This document shows, piece after piece, positions 1-8,271 of a DNA stretch of 47,500 nucleotides; within the stretch, counting starts at the first letter, position 1, and each line of letters opens with the position of its first letter. The position numbers and the translations under genes were made by a program. Source of the stretch: Bacteroidota bacterium (GTDB lineage Bacteria > Bacteroidota > Rhodothermia > Rhodothermales > Rubricoccaceae); assembly GCA_022561755.1 (NCBI GenBank), contig JADFQN010000003.1, positions 1 to 47,500 on the forward strand, given 5' to 3'. Under the pieces are notes generated by a model that did no database searches, was not told where the DNA came from, and was given only the letters and a program-made list of their open reading frames with translations.

Positions 1-1328
1 CGGAGGTGCTGTGCGAAGGGGCCTGCGTGGATAAAACGTTAATGGGCGCCCCCGTCCAGATCGGTCGCCTGCAACGCTATGCCACCGACTACGCCATGGA
101 CAAAAACCTCCAGTTCTTCGAACCCGTTGGCCAGGAGCTTCCCGTTCGGCAGGTTGGAGGCGGGCTAAACCTACAGGGAGAGTGGCCTGCCGGACGTTGG
201 CTTGGAAGCGAGATTCATGTCAGCTATCGGCTCGCTGCTCATACTCAACTCATCGACGAGCAAGAGAGCGGCCTGGACGGCTTTGACCCGGACTGGCAGA
301 AGACGCATTGGACAACTTCCATTGAGGCACGGGCCGATGCAGACACACGAACGTTGGCTGCAGGTGCGAGCGTCGAGCGTGTACGTGCTACTGGGCCCGG
401 ACTCGATGAAGATGCCGGCTTCACGCTCGCTACGATCTTCATCCAGCGAATACAGCGACCTCGATCCGGTATCGGCCAGCGCACCGACTTAGCTGTGGTC
501 ACAACGGGCGGACGGGCCGGCCTCAAGCTGGCGCAAACCCTGGTTGGGACCGTGTCGAGGCATGCGTTTACACTCGGTGCGAGCTTGGCAGGGCAGCCGC
601 CCGAAGAGCAACCTGGCTTCGGCTATTGGTTTGGCCAGGGCTACACCGGGCTGAACCGACCGAATAGCGCTTACCGCCCTCTCGGACCACCGGGTGTGAG
701 CAGGAGTGGCTCCGCGTGGTTTGGCTGGCACTACACGTTGGCCGCCGGGTTGAGCACGGAGACACATGTGGAGGTACGTGCTCTTCGCGGGCTCTACATC
801 GAGCGACCTGCGTTTCAGCTAATAGATGAAGACGTGGCAGTGCGCGGAACCATTACCGCTGTACCCGACGCTCCTGGTGAAACAGTGGCTGCAAGGGCGT
901 CTGTTGTCGGAGCTGGCGGCCCGTGGCATGCCCGCGCTTTCTACAGTCTGCTTACCGACGTGGGTGGAACGGACGCATTTCGAGATGCATGGCAACGCGT
1001 CCCAATCCACCGGGGAGGGGTAGCCGTCACCCTGCGCCCGGACAGCAACTTCAGCGTTCGAGCCTCACTCACCGCACAATCCGGCACAACGTGGCCGGGT
1101 TATCTGGCCATTGACGGAGTTGCGGCCCCGAACGGCTACGTCTACTCGGATACCGTTCCAGCGCTGTGGCTTCTCAATGCGTCCGTTTCCAAGCACTTCT
1201 GGAACCGGCGATTGCGAGCCATCCTTTCGTTTCGAAATATTCTCGATGTAGAGGAGCGCTACCACCCCATTGGGGCCATGCTCAACTTCAGGCTCTTCGC
1301 CCGCATCGAAGCTCGGCTCGGTGGGTGA
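1..1328 (+). CDS. TonB-dependent receptor, C-terminal beta-barrel (5' end outside window)
   Basis: The reading frame is open to the left edge, so only the last ~440 residues of an outer-membrane receptor are visible. The protein is rich in alternating polar/hydrophobic stretches with many Gly, Trp and Tyr, as expected for transmembrane beta-strands. Near the end it carries a receptor-like stretch (ASVSKHFWNRRLRAILSFRN followed by ILDVEERYHPIG), the typical last strands of a TonB-dependent receptor. No plug domain or signal peptide lies inside the window, and the substrate cannot be told. Its TGA stop directly abuts the stop codon of the convergent lipoprotein gene. Identification rests on composition and C-terminal pattern only. 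Confidence 0.7.
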   Translation, partial: EVLCEGACVDKTLMGAPVQIGRLQRYATDYAMDKNLQFFEPVGQELPVRQVGGGLNLQGEWPAGRWLGSEIHVSYRLAAHTQLIDEQESGLDGFDPDWQKTHWTTSIEARADADTRTLAAGASVERVRATGPGLDEDAGFTLATIFIQRIQRPRSGIGQRTDLAVVTTGGRAGLKLAQTLVGTVSRHAFTLGASLAGQPPEEQPGFGYWFGQGYTGLNRPNSAYRPLGPPGVSRSGSAWFGWHYTLAAGLSTETHVEVRALRGLYIERPAFQLIDEDVAVRGTITAVPDAPGETVAARASVVGAGGPWHARAFYSLLTDVGGTDAFRDAWQRVPIHRGGVAVTLRPDSNFSVRASLTAQSGTTWPGYLAIDGVAAPNGYVYSDTVPALWLLNASVSKHFWNRRLRAILSFRNILDVEERYHPIGAMLNFRLFARIEARLGG

Positions 1329-2159
1329 TTACTCGAAGCGAACCACAACATCGCTGTTCGCCTCGTAGCGGAAGTCGGCCAGCTCGCCCATTTCAGCCAA
1401 GACGGCCTGCCGCTGGGATTCCGAATGGGCAAGTTGCAAGCGGGCGGCGAGTTCTGGGTTCTCCTCCATGAGGTCAAGCATGGTTCCGAAAAGAATATCG
1501 ACAAGCGTAACGGTAGTGCTGTCCACGTAGGAAGCGTTCGTCTCGGTGATGGTCCCTGGAAATACGATGGATGCCGACATCCGCGCGTTGTCGAGAAACC
1601 CGCGAATTAGCCCGCCCTGCTCTTGCATTTGTTGGCGGATTTTCTCCGTTTCAGCGGCGAGGGAATCGGGGTGGATGTCTGTTTCCGGCTCGTCCTCGCG
1701 TGGTATGTGGATTTCCAGGACGCCCGGCTCGTAGGCGAACGTCACGCCGTCGAGGCCAAGGCCATTCATACCCCCCACCTGCTCATTCTCCCCGTCGTCG
1801 TCGCCAAGTCGCAGTGCGTCGCTGTTGTCCGTCAGGCGGATCTGATTGATGTCCGTGAATGCGTAGGTAGCCACGTATCCCTCGAAACCGTTTTCAGTCA
1901 GCTCTTCCACACCGGAGAACGTCACACCTTCTCCCAAGCTGTCTGCCCGCGCCATCAGCTTATCCTCGTCGATGAGGCTGAACGCCTGGGTTGAGTCCGT
2001 CGAACCAAATCCGGCAATCATGTTTACAGCGTACGAGGCCAACAGGACTGTTTCCTCAACGGTTCCACTGCCGTCGGCGTTGAGGAAGATGACCGTGTGG
2101 GTTTGGAAGCACCCGGCGAGGAACAGAACGATGAGGAGGAGTACGGGGGCGTGGCGCAT
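1329..2159 (-). CDS. Predicted lipoprotein, LppM-like region
   Basis: A 276-residue protein with a classic lipoprotein signal: hydrophobic stretch then LFLAGC, so Cys17 should be acylated and the protein anchored in a membrane. The segment right after the Cys (HTVIFLNADGSGTVEETVLL) resembles the start of LppM-type lipoproteins, in which a DG-containing strand follows the anchor. The rest is acidic, with a long Glu/Gln helix near residues 160-190. I do not recognise an enzymatic motif. The gene ends tail-to-tail with the receptor upstream, without any spacer, and is divergent from pfkA across a repeat-rich 209-bp gap. Function unknown. Confidence 0.75.
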   Translation of the reverse strand: MRHAPVLLLIVLFLAGCFQTHTVIFLNADGSGTVEETVLLASYAVNMIAGFGSTDSTQAFSLIDEDKLMARADSLGEGVTFSGVEELTENGFEGYVATYAFTDINQIRLTDNSDALRLGDDDGENEQVGGMNGLGLDGVTFAYEPGVLEIHIPREDEPETDIHPDSLAAETEKIRQQMQEQGGLIRGFLDNARMSASIVFPGTITETNASYVDSTTVTLVDILFGTMLDLMEENPELAARLQLAHSESQRQAVLAEMGELADFRYEANSDVVVRFE

Positions 2160-2170
2160 GGTCTTGATAT

Positions 2171-2358
2171 GCGATTTCGGATTTCGGATTTTGCATGTTG
2201 GGCAAGCTAACCGAAGACTGGTCGGTGACTACTGATTAGTTGCAGTCCTGATATCTTCGCTTTCATTTCCCGATATCCGATATCCCATATCCGATATTGC
2301 GATTCTGTCAGTTCAAATCTTGAGCCTCCGAAATCCGAAATCCGAAATCCGAAATCGC
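2171..2358. repeat. Inverted heptamer arrays (ATTTCGG) with a GATATCC-type array between
   Basis: The left arm (2171-2194) holds tandem TTTCGGA units; the right arm (2327-2358) holds four consecutive CCGAAAT units, the reverse complement. Between them, 2271-2298 repeats a GATATCC/CATATCC motif. The two arms could pair into a long imperfect hairpin. The right arm ends ten bases before the pfkA ATG, and the left arm begins a dozen bases upstream of the divergent lipoprotein ATG. The same heptamer recurs inside the cobalamin riboswitch at 34.9 kb. Confidence 0.85.
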
Positions 2359-2368
2359 AAACCGCCCC

Positions 2369-3442
2369 ATGCGCGTAGGTCTCCTCACCGGCGGCGGCGA
2401 CTGCCCCGGCCTGAACGCGGTGATCCGCGCCGTTTCCAAAAGCCTCCTGCTTCGTTGCGGCGCGGAAGTCATCGGGTTCGAGGACGGTTTCCTTGGGCTG
2501 ATTGAGGGTCGATATCGGCAACTCGACTACCGGGCCGTGTCGGGTATCCTCACGCGTGGCGGAACGATCCTCGGCACGTCGAACAAGGCGAACCCGTTCC
2601 GCTACTTCGCGCGCGACGGCGCGGATGTCTCGGACGAGGTTCTACATCGCTACCGGGACATGGAGCTCGACGCCATTGTGGTCATCGGCGGCGACGGCAC
2701 GATGACCATTGCCAACGGCATGCAGAAGAAGGGGATGGCCATCGTTGGCGTGCCCAAGACCATCGACAACGACATCGTGGGCACCGACCGGACCTTCGGT
2801 TTCGACACCGCTGTGACCGTGGCCACGGAGGCCATCGACCGGCTGCACAGCACGGCGCAGAGCCACCACCGCGTGATGATCCTCGAAACAATGGGGCGCT
2901 ACGCGGGCTGGATCGCCCTGCACGCAGGCATGGCCTCAGGCTCGGATGTCATCCTCCTCCCCGAGTTCCCCTACGATATCGATGTGGTCGCGGAAGTCTG
3001 CCGAAAGCGAGGACAGGGCGGCCAGCGGTTTACGATTGTCGCCATCGCCGAAGGCGCCAAACCGGAGGGCGGAGAGCTGGCCGTCAAGAAGGTGGTGGTG
3101 GGCTCTCCCGACCCCATCCGCCTCGGCGGCGCCGGCAACGTGCTCGCCCACGCACTGGAGCAGCGACTCGAAGGCGAGGTGCGCACGACCATCCTCGGCC
3201 ACGTGCAGCGCGGCGGCACACCAACCCCGTTCGATCGCGTCCTTTCGACACACTTCGGGTCGCAGGCAGCCTGCGTTGTGGAGGAGGGCCGCTCGGGCGT
3301 CATGGTGGCCCTTCATGACGGCAGGATGACCGAAATCCCCCTCACCGACGTGGCCGGCAAAGTCCGCAACGTCAAGCCGAATGACCCGCACGTCCGGGCT
3401 GCCCTTAGTGTAGGGACTTCGTTTGGGGTGAGGGAGCTGTAG
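2369..3442 (+). CDS. pfkA: 6-phosphofructokinase (probably ATP-dependent)
   Basis: This enzyme phosphorylates fructose 6-phosphate to fructose 1,6-bisphosphate in glycolysis. Seen: the N-terminal phosphate loop LLTGGGDCPGLNAVIR, the nucleotide motif GGDGT, the catalytic segment PKTIDNDI, the MGRYAG substrate loop, EGAKPEGG, and GHVQRGGTPTPFDR near the C-terminus. The residue equivalent to E. coli Gly104 is Gly (GGDGT, not GGDDT), which in this family goes with ATP. The position of Gly124 is Lys (PKTIDND), as in PPi enzymes. The Gly/Lys combination is known from the group III ATP-PFK clade, so ATP is the more likely phosphoryl donor. 357 residues is a normal length. Confidence 0.95.
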   Translation: MRVGLLTGGGDCPGLNAVIRAVSKSLLLRCGAEVIGFEDGFLGLIEGRYRQLDYRAVSGILTRGGTILGTSNKANPFRYFARDGADVSDEVLHRYRDMELDAIVVIGGDGTMTIANGMQKKGMAIVGVPKTIDNDIVGTDRTFGFDTAVTVATEAIDRLHSTAQSHHRVMILETMGRYAGWIALHAGMASGSDVILLPEFPYDIDVVAEVCRKRGQGGQRFTIVAIAEGAKPEGGELAVKKVVVGSPDPIRLGGAGNVLAHALEQRLEGEVRTTILGHVQRGGTPTPFDRVLSTHFGSQAACVVEEGRSGVMVALHDGRMTEIPLTDVAGKVRNVKPNDPHVRAALSVGTSFGVREL

Positions 3443-3476
3443 AGGCCTGCCCACAATACAGTCATCCCCGCGAAGC

Positions 3477-3852
3477 AGGCTGTTGCACAGAAGCTGCGTC
3501 CCCGGCTCAGCCGTGAGTGAGCCGACGACTATGCGCGAAAGACTGCATGACGGTATGGGCTCGCCTGGGGAGCAGATGGACGCCAAATGCGAGTAGACGA
3601 GGCCATTGGGGAAAAAAGGTGGCTCTTGGTGCCATCGTGAACAGCTTGTTGAGGTTGTGGGCGATGGCCATCAAGTAGAGTTCGCCTTTGACGCGCGCTC
3701 AATCCGCGCAGCCTGAATCGCCGAGACGAGTGAATCGCGGTCGGGATCAAGGCGCGAGATCGCAGTCGAATCGGTGATTCGGCGAGCATCTCGCAACGCT
3801 GAGATCGACCGTGAGACACCGTCGCAGGCCGGATGAGGTATTTCAACAGCCT
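3477..3852. mobile_element. Internally deleted insertion sequence / MITE hybrid
   Basis: The outer ends are inverted repeats: AGGCTGTTGCACAG at 3477 and, reading inward from 3852, AGGCTGTTGAAATA. The left part (to about 3728) encodes, on the minus strand, the last part of a transposase. The right ~125 bp is homologous to the MITE-like repeats at 20489-20650 and 26137-26294. I read this as an IS that lost most of its transposase gene, leaving both ends. No flanking target duplication is visible. Confidence 0.75.
3507..3728 (-). pseudogene. Transposase C-terminal fragment (DDE type, IS1182/IS5-like)
   Basis: Translated on the minus strand, this stretch gives RVKGELYLMAIAHNLNKLF followed by a short basic tail and a TGA at 3507-3509. 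The pattern 'RGL..VKGE..LM.IAHNL.KL' is the signature end of IS1182/IS5-like DDE transposases. The preceding RRFRLRGL segment lies in another frame, so at least one frameshift separates the two parts. Everything upstream, including the catalytic DDE residues, is missing. The fragment cannot be functional. The exact IS family is an inference from the C-terminal motif only. Confidence 0.75.
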
Positions 3853-4091
3853 CCTAATCATCTGCTTCGTGGTGGTGGTGTGAGAAGCAGAAGATCTACC
3901 ATATTTCAAAATCACGGCTGTCCAATCGGACGGGGTCCACCTCACAGAAAGGGTAAAGTTTGTTCACCGTCCCATTTGTTGCATTGTTGTGGCTGTGTTG
4001 CCACTCATGCCAAATCAAACGGAACAGTATCTCTGTTCTCACCCCAAACAAGGCGACCGATTACTTTGATGAATTACGACGAGTCACCTGT
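3853..4091. other. Spacer without recognisable gene
   Basis: About 240 bp between the IS remnant and the esterase stop codon. It is visibly poorer in G+C than the surroundings, and I see no convincing ORF, hairpin terminator or RNA gene in it. It may be residue of the same mobile-element history. Confidence 0.5.
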
Positions 4092-4694
4092 TTATCGCAG
4101 CATCGCAAGAGCAATCGGCAGTGCCAACTTGGTCCACGCCGTGTAGACTTTGCCGCTTGGGTGGAGGCCGTCTTCTACAACCATTTTTCCCTGTGTTCCG
4201 GATAGCGGGGTGATGTCCGCGTAGGCCGCACTCGCGCGCTCTGTTTCTTCTCGATTGGCTGCGTTGAATGAGCCTATTTCAGCAGCGATGGTAGCACTCT
4301 CTCTACCCCTTGCGAACGGCGTTACGCTCCAGTCGGGGATGGACACCACGAGCACGCGCGATGCATCTCCAGCACTAAACGCAATGGCCCGCTGCAAAAG
4401 GTCACGGAATTGCTGCCGGTACTTGTCGAGGCAGCGGCCCCGGTACTGGTCGTTCACGCCAATGAGCAGCGAGACGAAGTCGTACGGGCCCCGTGGACGT
4501 GCCTTGTCGATGCCCGCTGCCAACTCGTCCGTCGTCCATCCGGTCACGGCGATGATCTCGGGATTTTCCAGCGGGATGCCCTGCGTCCGCAGCTTCGTCG
4601 CCAGTTGCACCGGCCATCGCTCGTCCTCTGCCACGCCCTCGCCAATGGTGTATGAATCGCCGAGGGCGAGGTAGCGGAACTGCCGCGGGCTCAT
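4092..4694 (-). CDS. SGNH/GDSL-family esterase or lipase
   Basis: A 200-residue hydrolase of the SGNH superfamily. Block I is ALGDSYTIGEG with the nucleophilic Ser of GDSY, block III is LLIGVNDQYRG (GxND oxyanion-hole Asn), and block V is VEDGLHPSG, supplying the Asp and His of the triad. There is no signal peptide, so it is probably cytoplasmic. The natural substrate cannot be read from sequence; relatives cleave acyl esters or thioesters. Its ATG overlaps the coaBC stop codon as ATGA (4691-4694), so the two genes are translationally coupled on one mRNA. Confidence 0.9.
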   Translation of the reverse strand: MSPRQFRYLALGDSYTIGEGVAEDERWPVQLATKLRTQGIPLENPEIIAVTGWTTDELAAGIDKARPRGPYDFVSLLIGVNDQYRGRCLDKYRQQFRDLLQRAIAFSAGDASRVLVVSIPDWSVTPFARGRESATIAAEIGSFNAANREETERASAAYADITPLSGTQGKMVVEDGLHPSGKVYTAWTKLALPIALAMLR

Positions 4695-5920
4695 TCCTTT
4701 GCAGTTTCCTGTGCAGTGATGAGGTCGAGGAGCCGAGCCGCTACGGCTGCTTTGTCCATCATCGGCAACTCATGGCGAGAGCCATCCGCGCCGAGAAGCA
4801 CCACGCGGTTGGTGCCGGTTCCGAACCCCGCACCAGCTTCGTTGGCGTGGTTCAGGACGATCCAGTCGAGGTTCTTGCGTTCCAGCTTGCCGCGTGCGTT
4901 GGCCTCGCCGTTCCGGGTTTCCAGCGCAAACCCGACGAGCACCTGCCCGTTTTGCTTGCGCTCGCCAAGGGCCGCGAGGACATCCGGCGTGCGCCGGAGT
5001 TGCAGAACCAGATCCTCATCCGCCTTCTTCATCTTCTGCTCGCCGGCCGTTGCCGGTGCATAGTCGGCGACGGCCGCGGCCGCGATTACCAGGTCGGCGT
5101 CCGCATGGTTGAGTGCGGCTCTGTGCAGGTCGTCCGCGCTGACGACATCTTCCCGGTCGACTCCAGCAGGAGTGGGCAGATCAACAGGCCCAGCGAGGAG
5201 CACTACGTCGGCGCCTCGCCGTGCCGCAGCGTCCGCGAGGGCAAAGCCCATCGTGCCCGTCGATCCGTTCGACAAAAATCGTACAGGGTCGATGGCTTCG
5301 CGCGTTGGCCCGGCAGTGACGAGGACTTTCTTTCCTTCCAATGACCGGTTGACTTGCGTCCGGCTTTCCAGCCATTCCCCAATGAATGCGGCGATGGTTT
5401 CCGGTTCCGGCAGCCGGCCCACCCCAATCAGTCCACTGGCCAGTTCGCCGCGTTCGGGATCGAGAATCGTGTAGCCGAATGACCGCAAGCGATCCACGTT
5501 GGCCTTTGTGGCGGGATGCGTCCACATGTCGTGGTCCATCGCCGGGCAAACGAGCACCGCGCATCGCGCTGAGAGCACCGTGGCCGTGAGCATCGAATCG
5601 CAGAAGCCGTTGGCCAGCTTCGCCAGCGTGTTGGCAGTAGCAGGGGCGATAACGAGACCATCCGCCCAGAGGCCGAGGTCCACATGCTTCGTCCAGCTTC
5701 CGTCTTGGTTCTCGGGGAAGACCTGGATCAGCACCTGGCGCTTTGCGAGTGTGCCCAGGGTGAGGGGCGCGATGAACCGTGTCGCATCCGCCGTCATCAT
5801 CGGCTGGACTTCTGCACCCGCCCTCACCAACAGGCGGACGAGTTCGGCTGCCTTGTACGCAGCGATGCTGCCCGTGACGCCGAGGATGAGCTTTTTGCCG
5901 TCCAGTCGTGGGTCAGTCAT
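4691..5920 (-). CDS. coaBC: Bifunctional phosphopantothenoylcysteine decarboxylase / phosphopantothenate-cysteine ligase
   Basis: CoaBC makes 4'-phosphopantetheine for coenzyme A in two steps. The N-terminal flavoprotein half (CoaC) shows GVTGSIAAYKAAEL, the PATANT loop, and CPAMDHDMW. The last is the PAMNxxMW active-site motif with Asp for Asn, a variant I associate with Bacteroidota enzymes. The C-terminal half (CoaB) has VTAGPTREAIDPVRFLSN and the KMKK synthetase loop. I start at the ATG at 5918-5920 (MTDPRLDG); the frame extends three codons further to a TTG, which is less likely. About 409 residues, a normal length. The stop overlaps the esterase start. Confidence 0.95.
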   Translation of the reverse strand: MTDPRLDGKKLILGVTGSIAAYKAAELVRLLVRAGAEVQPMMTADATRFIAPLTLGTLAKRQVLIQVFPENQDGSWTKHVDLGLWADGLVIAPATANTLAKLANGFCDSMLTATVLSARCAVLVCPAMDHDMWTHPATKANVDRLRSFGYTILDPERGELASGLIGVGRLPEPETIAAFIGEWLESRTQVNRSLEGKKVLVTAGPTREAIDPVRFLSNGSTGTMGFALADAAARRGADVVLLAGPVDLPTPAGVDREDVVSADDLHRAALNHADADLVIAAAAVADYAPATAGEQKMKKADEDLVLQLRRTPDVLAALGERKQNGQVLVGFALETRNGEANARGKLERKNLDWIVLNHANEAGAGFGTGTNRVVLLGADGSRHELPMMDKAAVAARLLDLITAQETAKE

Positions 5921-5995
5921 GGCGGTCAAAGATGATGCGACACGAAAGTAGGGACAACGTGCACGCCATCCCTACTAAATGTAGACCATCCTCGT

Positions 5996-6319
5996 CTAGA
6001 GCGTGGCGCCGCTGTCGGGGCCCGCGTTCCGGTAGTACACCTCGTCGTTCTTGAGCTCTTCGAGAGCCAGTGCTCCAGCCTTGGAGCGGCGCTCAAACTC
6101 GAGCGATATTTTGAGCTGGTCCTCGTTCGTTCGCAACTCTTCGGCGGGCTCAACCAGCCCAAGGTCGTCGTAGTAGGCCAGTTGCGTATCGAGCTCTTCT
6201 TTGGTTCGCGCAGCCAGTTGGCGCGCACGCCGGGACGAAATAACAACCGTTTCGTAGATGTTGTCGGTCATCGCGGCGAGGGCGGTGATGTCGAGGGTTT
6301 CGATGTTCTTGGACGCCAT
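5996..6319 (-). CDS. rpoZ: RNA polymerase omega subunit (RpoZ/Rpb6-like)
   Basis: A 107-residue small protein. The core NIYETVVISSRRARQLAARTKEEL matches the conserved omega/Rpb6 helix that clamps the C-terminal tail of beta-prime (usually R.A.Q). The later segment EFERRSKAGALALEEL fits the second omega helix. Its position between gmk and coaBC supports the call, because gmk-rpoZ-coaBC is a common bacterial gene order. Compared with the ~90-residue E. coli protein it carries a slightly longer middle region. Probably in one transcription unit with gmk. Confidence 0.88.
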   Translation of the reverse strand: MASKNIETLDITALAAMTDNIYETVVISSRRARQLAARTKEELDTQLAYYDDLGLVEPAEELRTNEDQLKISLEFERRSKAGALALEELKNDEVYYRNAGPDSGATL

Positions 6320-6361
6320 GTCGGAATCGTTAAGGATTTATCGGGGAGGGATGATTTTGCC

Positions 6362-6919
6362 TTAGCCTGCAAGAAACGCACGTATGCAGGCAATGGTTTC
6401 CACAACGGCTTGCTCGAGGTCGTCGTTGACGATGACCTCGTCAAACTGATTGGCCTGGCTGAGTTCAAGCGCGGCTTTTTCTAGGCGCACGGCCATGTCG
6501 GTCGCCGAGTCGGTTCCCCGAGCAGTGAGCCGTTCTTCGAGAACCTCCAGCGACGGGGGGCGGATGAAGAGGATGAGGGCTTGTTTGCCGTAGAGTTTCT
6601 TGACGTTGAGGGCGCCCACCACGTCGATGTCGAGGAGGACCGCCGTGCTCTCTGCGGGCCGTTCGAGTTCGTCCTTCAGCGTGCCATAAAAAAGGCCGGG
6701 ATACACTTCCTCGTACTCGATGAAAGCGCGGGCCTCGACTTTCGCCCTGAAGACCTCCTCGCTAAGGAAAAAGTAGTCCACGCCGTGCTCTTCACCCTCG
6801 CGGCGCGTGCGCGTCGTGGCGGAGACTGAAAAGCGAAGGTCCTCCATCTCATCCATTACCCGCCGCGCGATGGTGGTCTTACCGGCGCCGCTTGGCGCTG
6901 TAAGGACGATCAGTTTCAT
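6362..6919 (-). CDS. gmk: Guanylate kinase
   Basis: Phosphorylates GMP to GDP with ATP. The P-loop is near the N-terminus (LTAPSGAGKTTIARRV), followed by SVSATTRTRREGEEHGVDYFF, the conserved GMP-binding segment with the Ser/Thr and Arg contacts, then AFIEYEEVYPGLFYGT and DIDVVGALNVKK. At 185 residues it is slightly shorter than the usual ~200, but all key blocks are present. It lies between yicC (64 bp upstream) and rpoZ (42 bp downstream) on the same strand, a standard neighbourhood. Confidence 0.96.
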   Translation of the reverse strand: MKLIVLTAPSGAGKTTIARRVMDEMEDLRFSVSATTRTRREGEEHGVDYFFLSEEVFRAKVEARAFIEYEEVYPGLFYGTLKDELERPAESTAVLLDIDVVGALNVKKLYGKQALILFIRPPSLEVLEERLTARGTDSATDMAVRLEKAALELSQANQFDEVIVNDDLEQAVVETIACIRAFLAG

Positions 6920-6983
6920 GAGTGGTTTGGGCTACGAACTTTGGCTTGGGCTCCTCAAAGCCCATGGCGTACGGCCCGCAGCC

Positions 6984-7874
6984 TCAGACAACATTCTGCA
7001 CCTGCTCGCGGACTTTCTCCAATTCCTCCTTCATGCGGATGACCCGTTGCGCCATCTCCGAGTCGTTGGCCTTGGAGCCGATGGTGTTGATTTCGCGGTT
7101 AAACTCCTGTGCCAGGAAATTCAGCCGTCGGCCGACGGCTTCCTCTTCGTTGAAGGCATCGCGGAACTGCGCCAGATGCGATCGGAGCCGTACGCATTCC
7201 TCGGTTACGTCCAGTTTGTCGGCGAGGAGAGCAATCTCGGTTTCGAGGCGGTCGGGGTTGAGGCGCTCGTCGGTAAGCAACTCGCCCAGGCGGCCACGGA
7301 GCTTATTCTGGGCCTCGGAAACGCGCTCGGGCGCTCGGTCCTCAATAGCTTCGAGGTGCTCTTCAATCAACAAGACACGCCGGGCGAGGTCGTTGGCGAG
7401 GGCGGTGCCTTCCTTCAACCGCATGGCGTCGAGGCCGCTCAGCGCTGCTTCAAGGGCGGGTTCCACGACCGCCCACGCCTCCGATTGCTCGGTTTGGGGG
7501 TCTGTCTCCGGTGCCGTCAAGACTTCCGGATAGCGCAGGAGGAGATCGAGGGTGATCGGAGAAACGTCGGCTGGGATTCCGGCCGCGTTGCGCACATCCT
7601 CCATCATGCGAGCGATGGCTTTCGCTCGCTTACCGTCCACCTGATAGCCTGCATCCGCCGCCACTCGTTGAAGGGTGAGGTTGACGGTCACGTTGCCGCG
7701 CACGAGTACGTCCTTGCAGCGCACCTGAATGGCTGGGTCGAAGGCGTTCAGGCTCCGCGGCCCACGCACCGAGACCTCGGCGAAACGGCCGTTCACCGAG
7801 CGTACCTCGACGGTGGCCTCGGTGGCGCCGACGCGGTGGGTTCCACGTCCGAATCCGGTCATGCTGCGGAGCAT
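6984..7874 (-). CDS. yicC: YicC-family endoribonuclease / RNase adaptor
   Basis: A 296-residue member of the YicC family. The N-terminus MLRSMTGFGRG is the family hallmark (MIxSMTGFG), followed by the YicC_N domain. The C-terminus has the conserved DUF1732 block (RLNFLAQEFNREINTIGSKA, then NDSEMAQRVIRMKEELEKVREQVQN). E. coli YicC is reported to act in sRNA turnover as an endoribonuclease. It is directly upstream of gmk on the same strand; yicC-gmk-rpoZ-coaBC is a frequent cluster. The ATG at 7872-7874 places the motif at residue 5, which supports this start. Confidence 0.95.
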   Translation of the reverse strand: MLRSMTGFGRGTHRVGATEATVEVRSVNGRFAEVSVRGPRSLNAFDPAIQVRCKDVLVRGNVTVNLTLQRVAADAGYQVDGKRAKAIARMMEDVRNAAGIPADVSPITLDLLLRYPEVLTAPETDPQTEQSEAWAVVEPALEAALSGLDAMRLKEGTALANDLARRVLLIEEHLEAIEDRAPERVSEAQNKLRGRLGELLTDERLNPDRLETEIALLADKLDVTEECVRLRSHLAQFRDAFNEEEAVGRRLNFLAQEFNREINTIGSKANDSEMAQRVIRMKEELEKVREQVQNVV

Positions 7875-7925
7875 GGTCAGGGGGTGTAATTAAAAACAAC
7901 GAAAGCCGACGGCCGAGCCATCAAC

Positions 7926-8104
7926 TTCTCATGCGGAGAGGGAGGGATTGGCTTGCGCCCATCCCGGATGGGGGAATCCTGCATTTCGAAAGCACGGGAC
8001 TGCGTCCCTTTTCGCCCCTTCGCGTTCGGAATCGAGCAAGCTCGCTCCGACCGCTCTTCGGCGAAGCGCTGCGCGCTGCTTTCTCATGCGGAGAGGGAGG
8101 GATT
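7926..8104. repeat. 24-bp direct repeat including the 3' end of tRNA-Ser
   Basis: An exact 24-bp sequence occurs at 7926-7949 and again at 8081-8104, 155 bp apart. The second copy comprises the last 16 nt of the tRNA-Ser gene plus 8 bp downstream. The first copy has no tRNA attached. Duplicated tRNA 3' ends are what integrating elements leave as att sites, but the 131 bp between the copies holds no gene or integrase. Confidence 0.85.
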
Positions 8105-8176
8105 CGAACCCTCGGTACCGGGAACCGGCACACACGCTTTCCAGGCGTGCCCCTTAAGCCACTCGGGCACCTCTCC
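8089..8176 (-). tRNA. tRNA-Ser (anticodon GGA)
   Basis: Read on the minus strand, 88 nt fold as a class II tRNA. The acceptor stem is GGAGAGG/CCTCTCC with discriminator G, the anticodon arm is CACGC-CTGGAAA-GCGTG, and a long serine-type variable arm (CCGGTTCCCGG region) precedes the T arm GAGGG-TTCGAAT-CCCTC. The loop puts GGA at positions 34-36, reading UCC and UCU. The 3' CCA is not encoded; CATGAG follows directly. Confidence 0.97.
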
Positions 8177-8271
8177 GAAGACTGAAGTGCAAAGGTAAAA
8201 AGGGCGGGGTCGTGGCGGCAGTGCAGTATTGGCAAAAACCAGCCGCAGCTCTTGTCAGTCCCGTTTCATCC

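Noticed and set aside
1326-1331. Abutting stop codons of convergent genes as a special signal
   Set aside because: Occurs twice in the window (also 44355-44360), but compact genomes produce this by chance; no hairpin present.
2327-2358. Possible CRISPR-like repeats
   Set aside because: Units are contiguous 7-mers without spacers and there are no cas genes in the window.
6807-7889. 360-codon plus-strand ORF opposite yicC
   Set aside because: Antisense frame of a clear YicC gene; no motif or signal.
7950-8080. Integrated element between the two tRNA-Ser 3' ends
   Set aside because: Only 131 bp, without integrase or gene; at most a scar.
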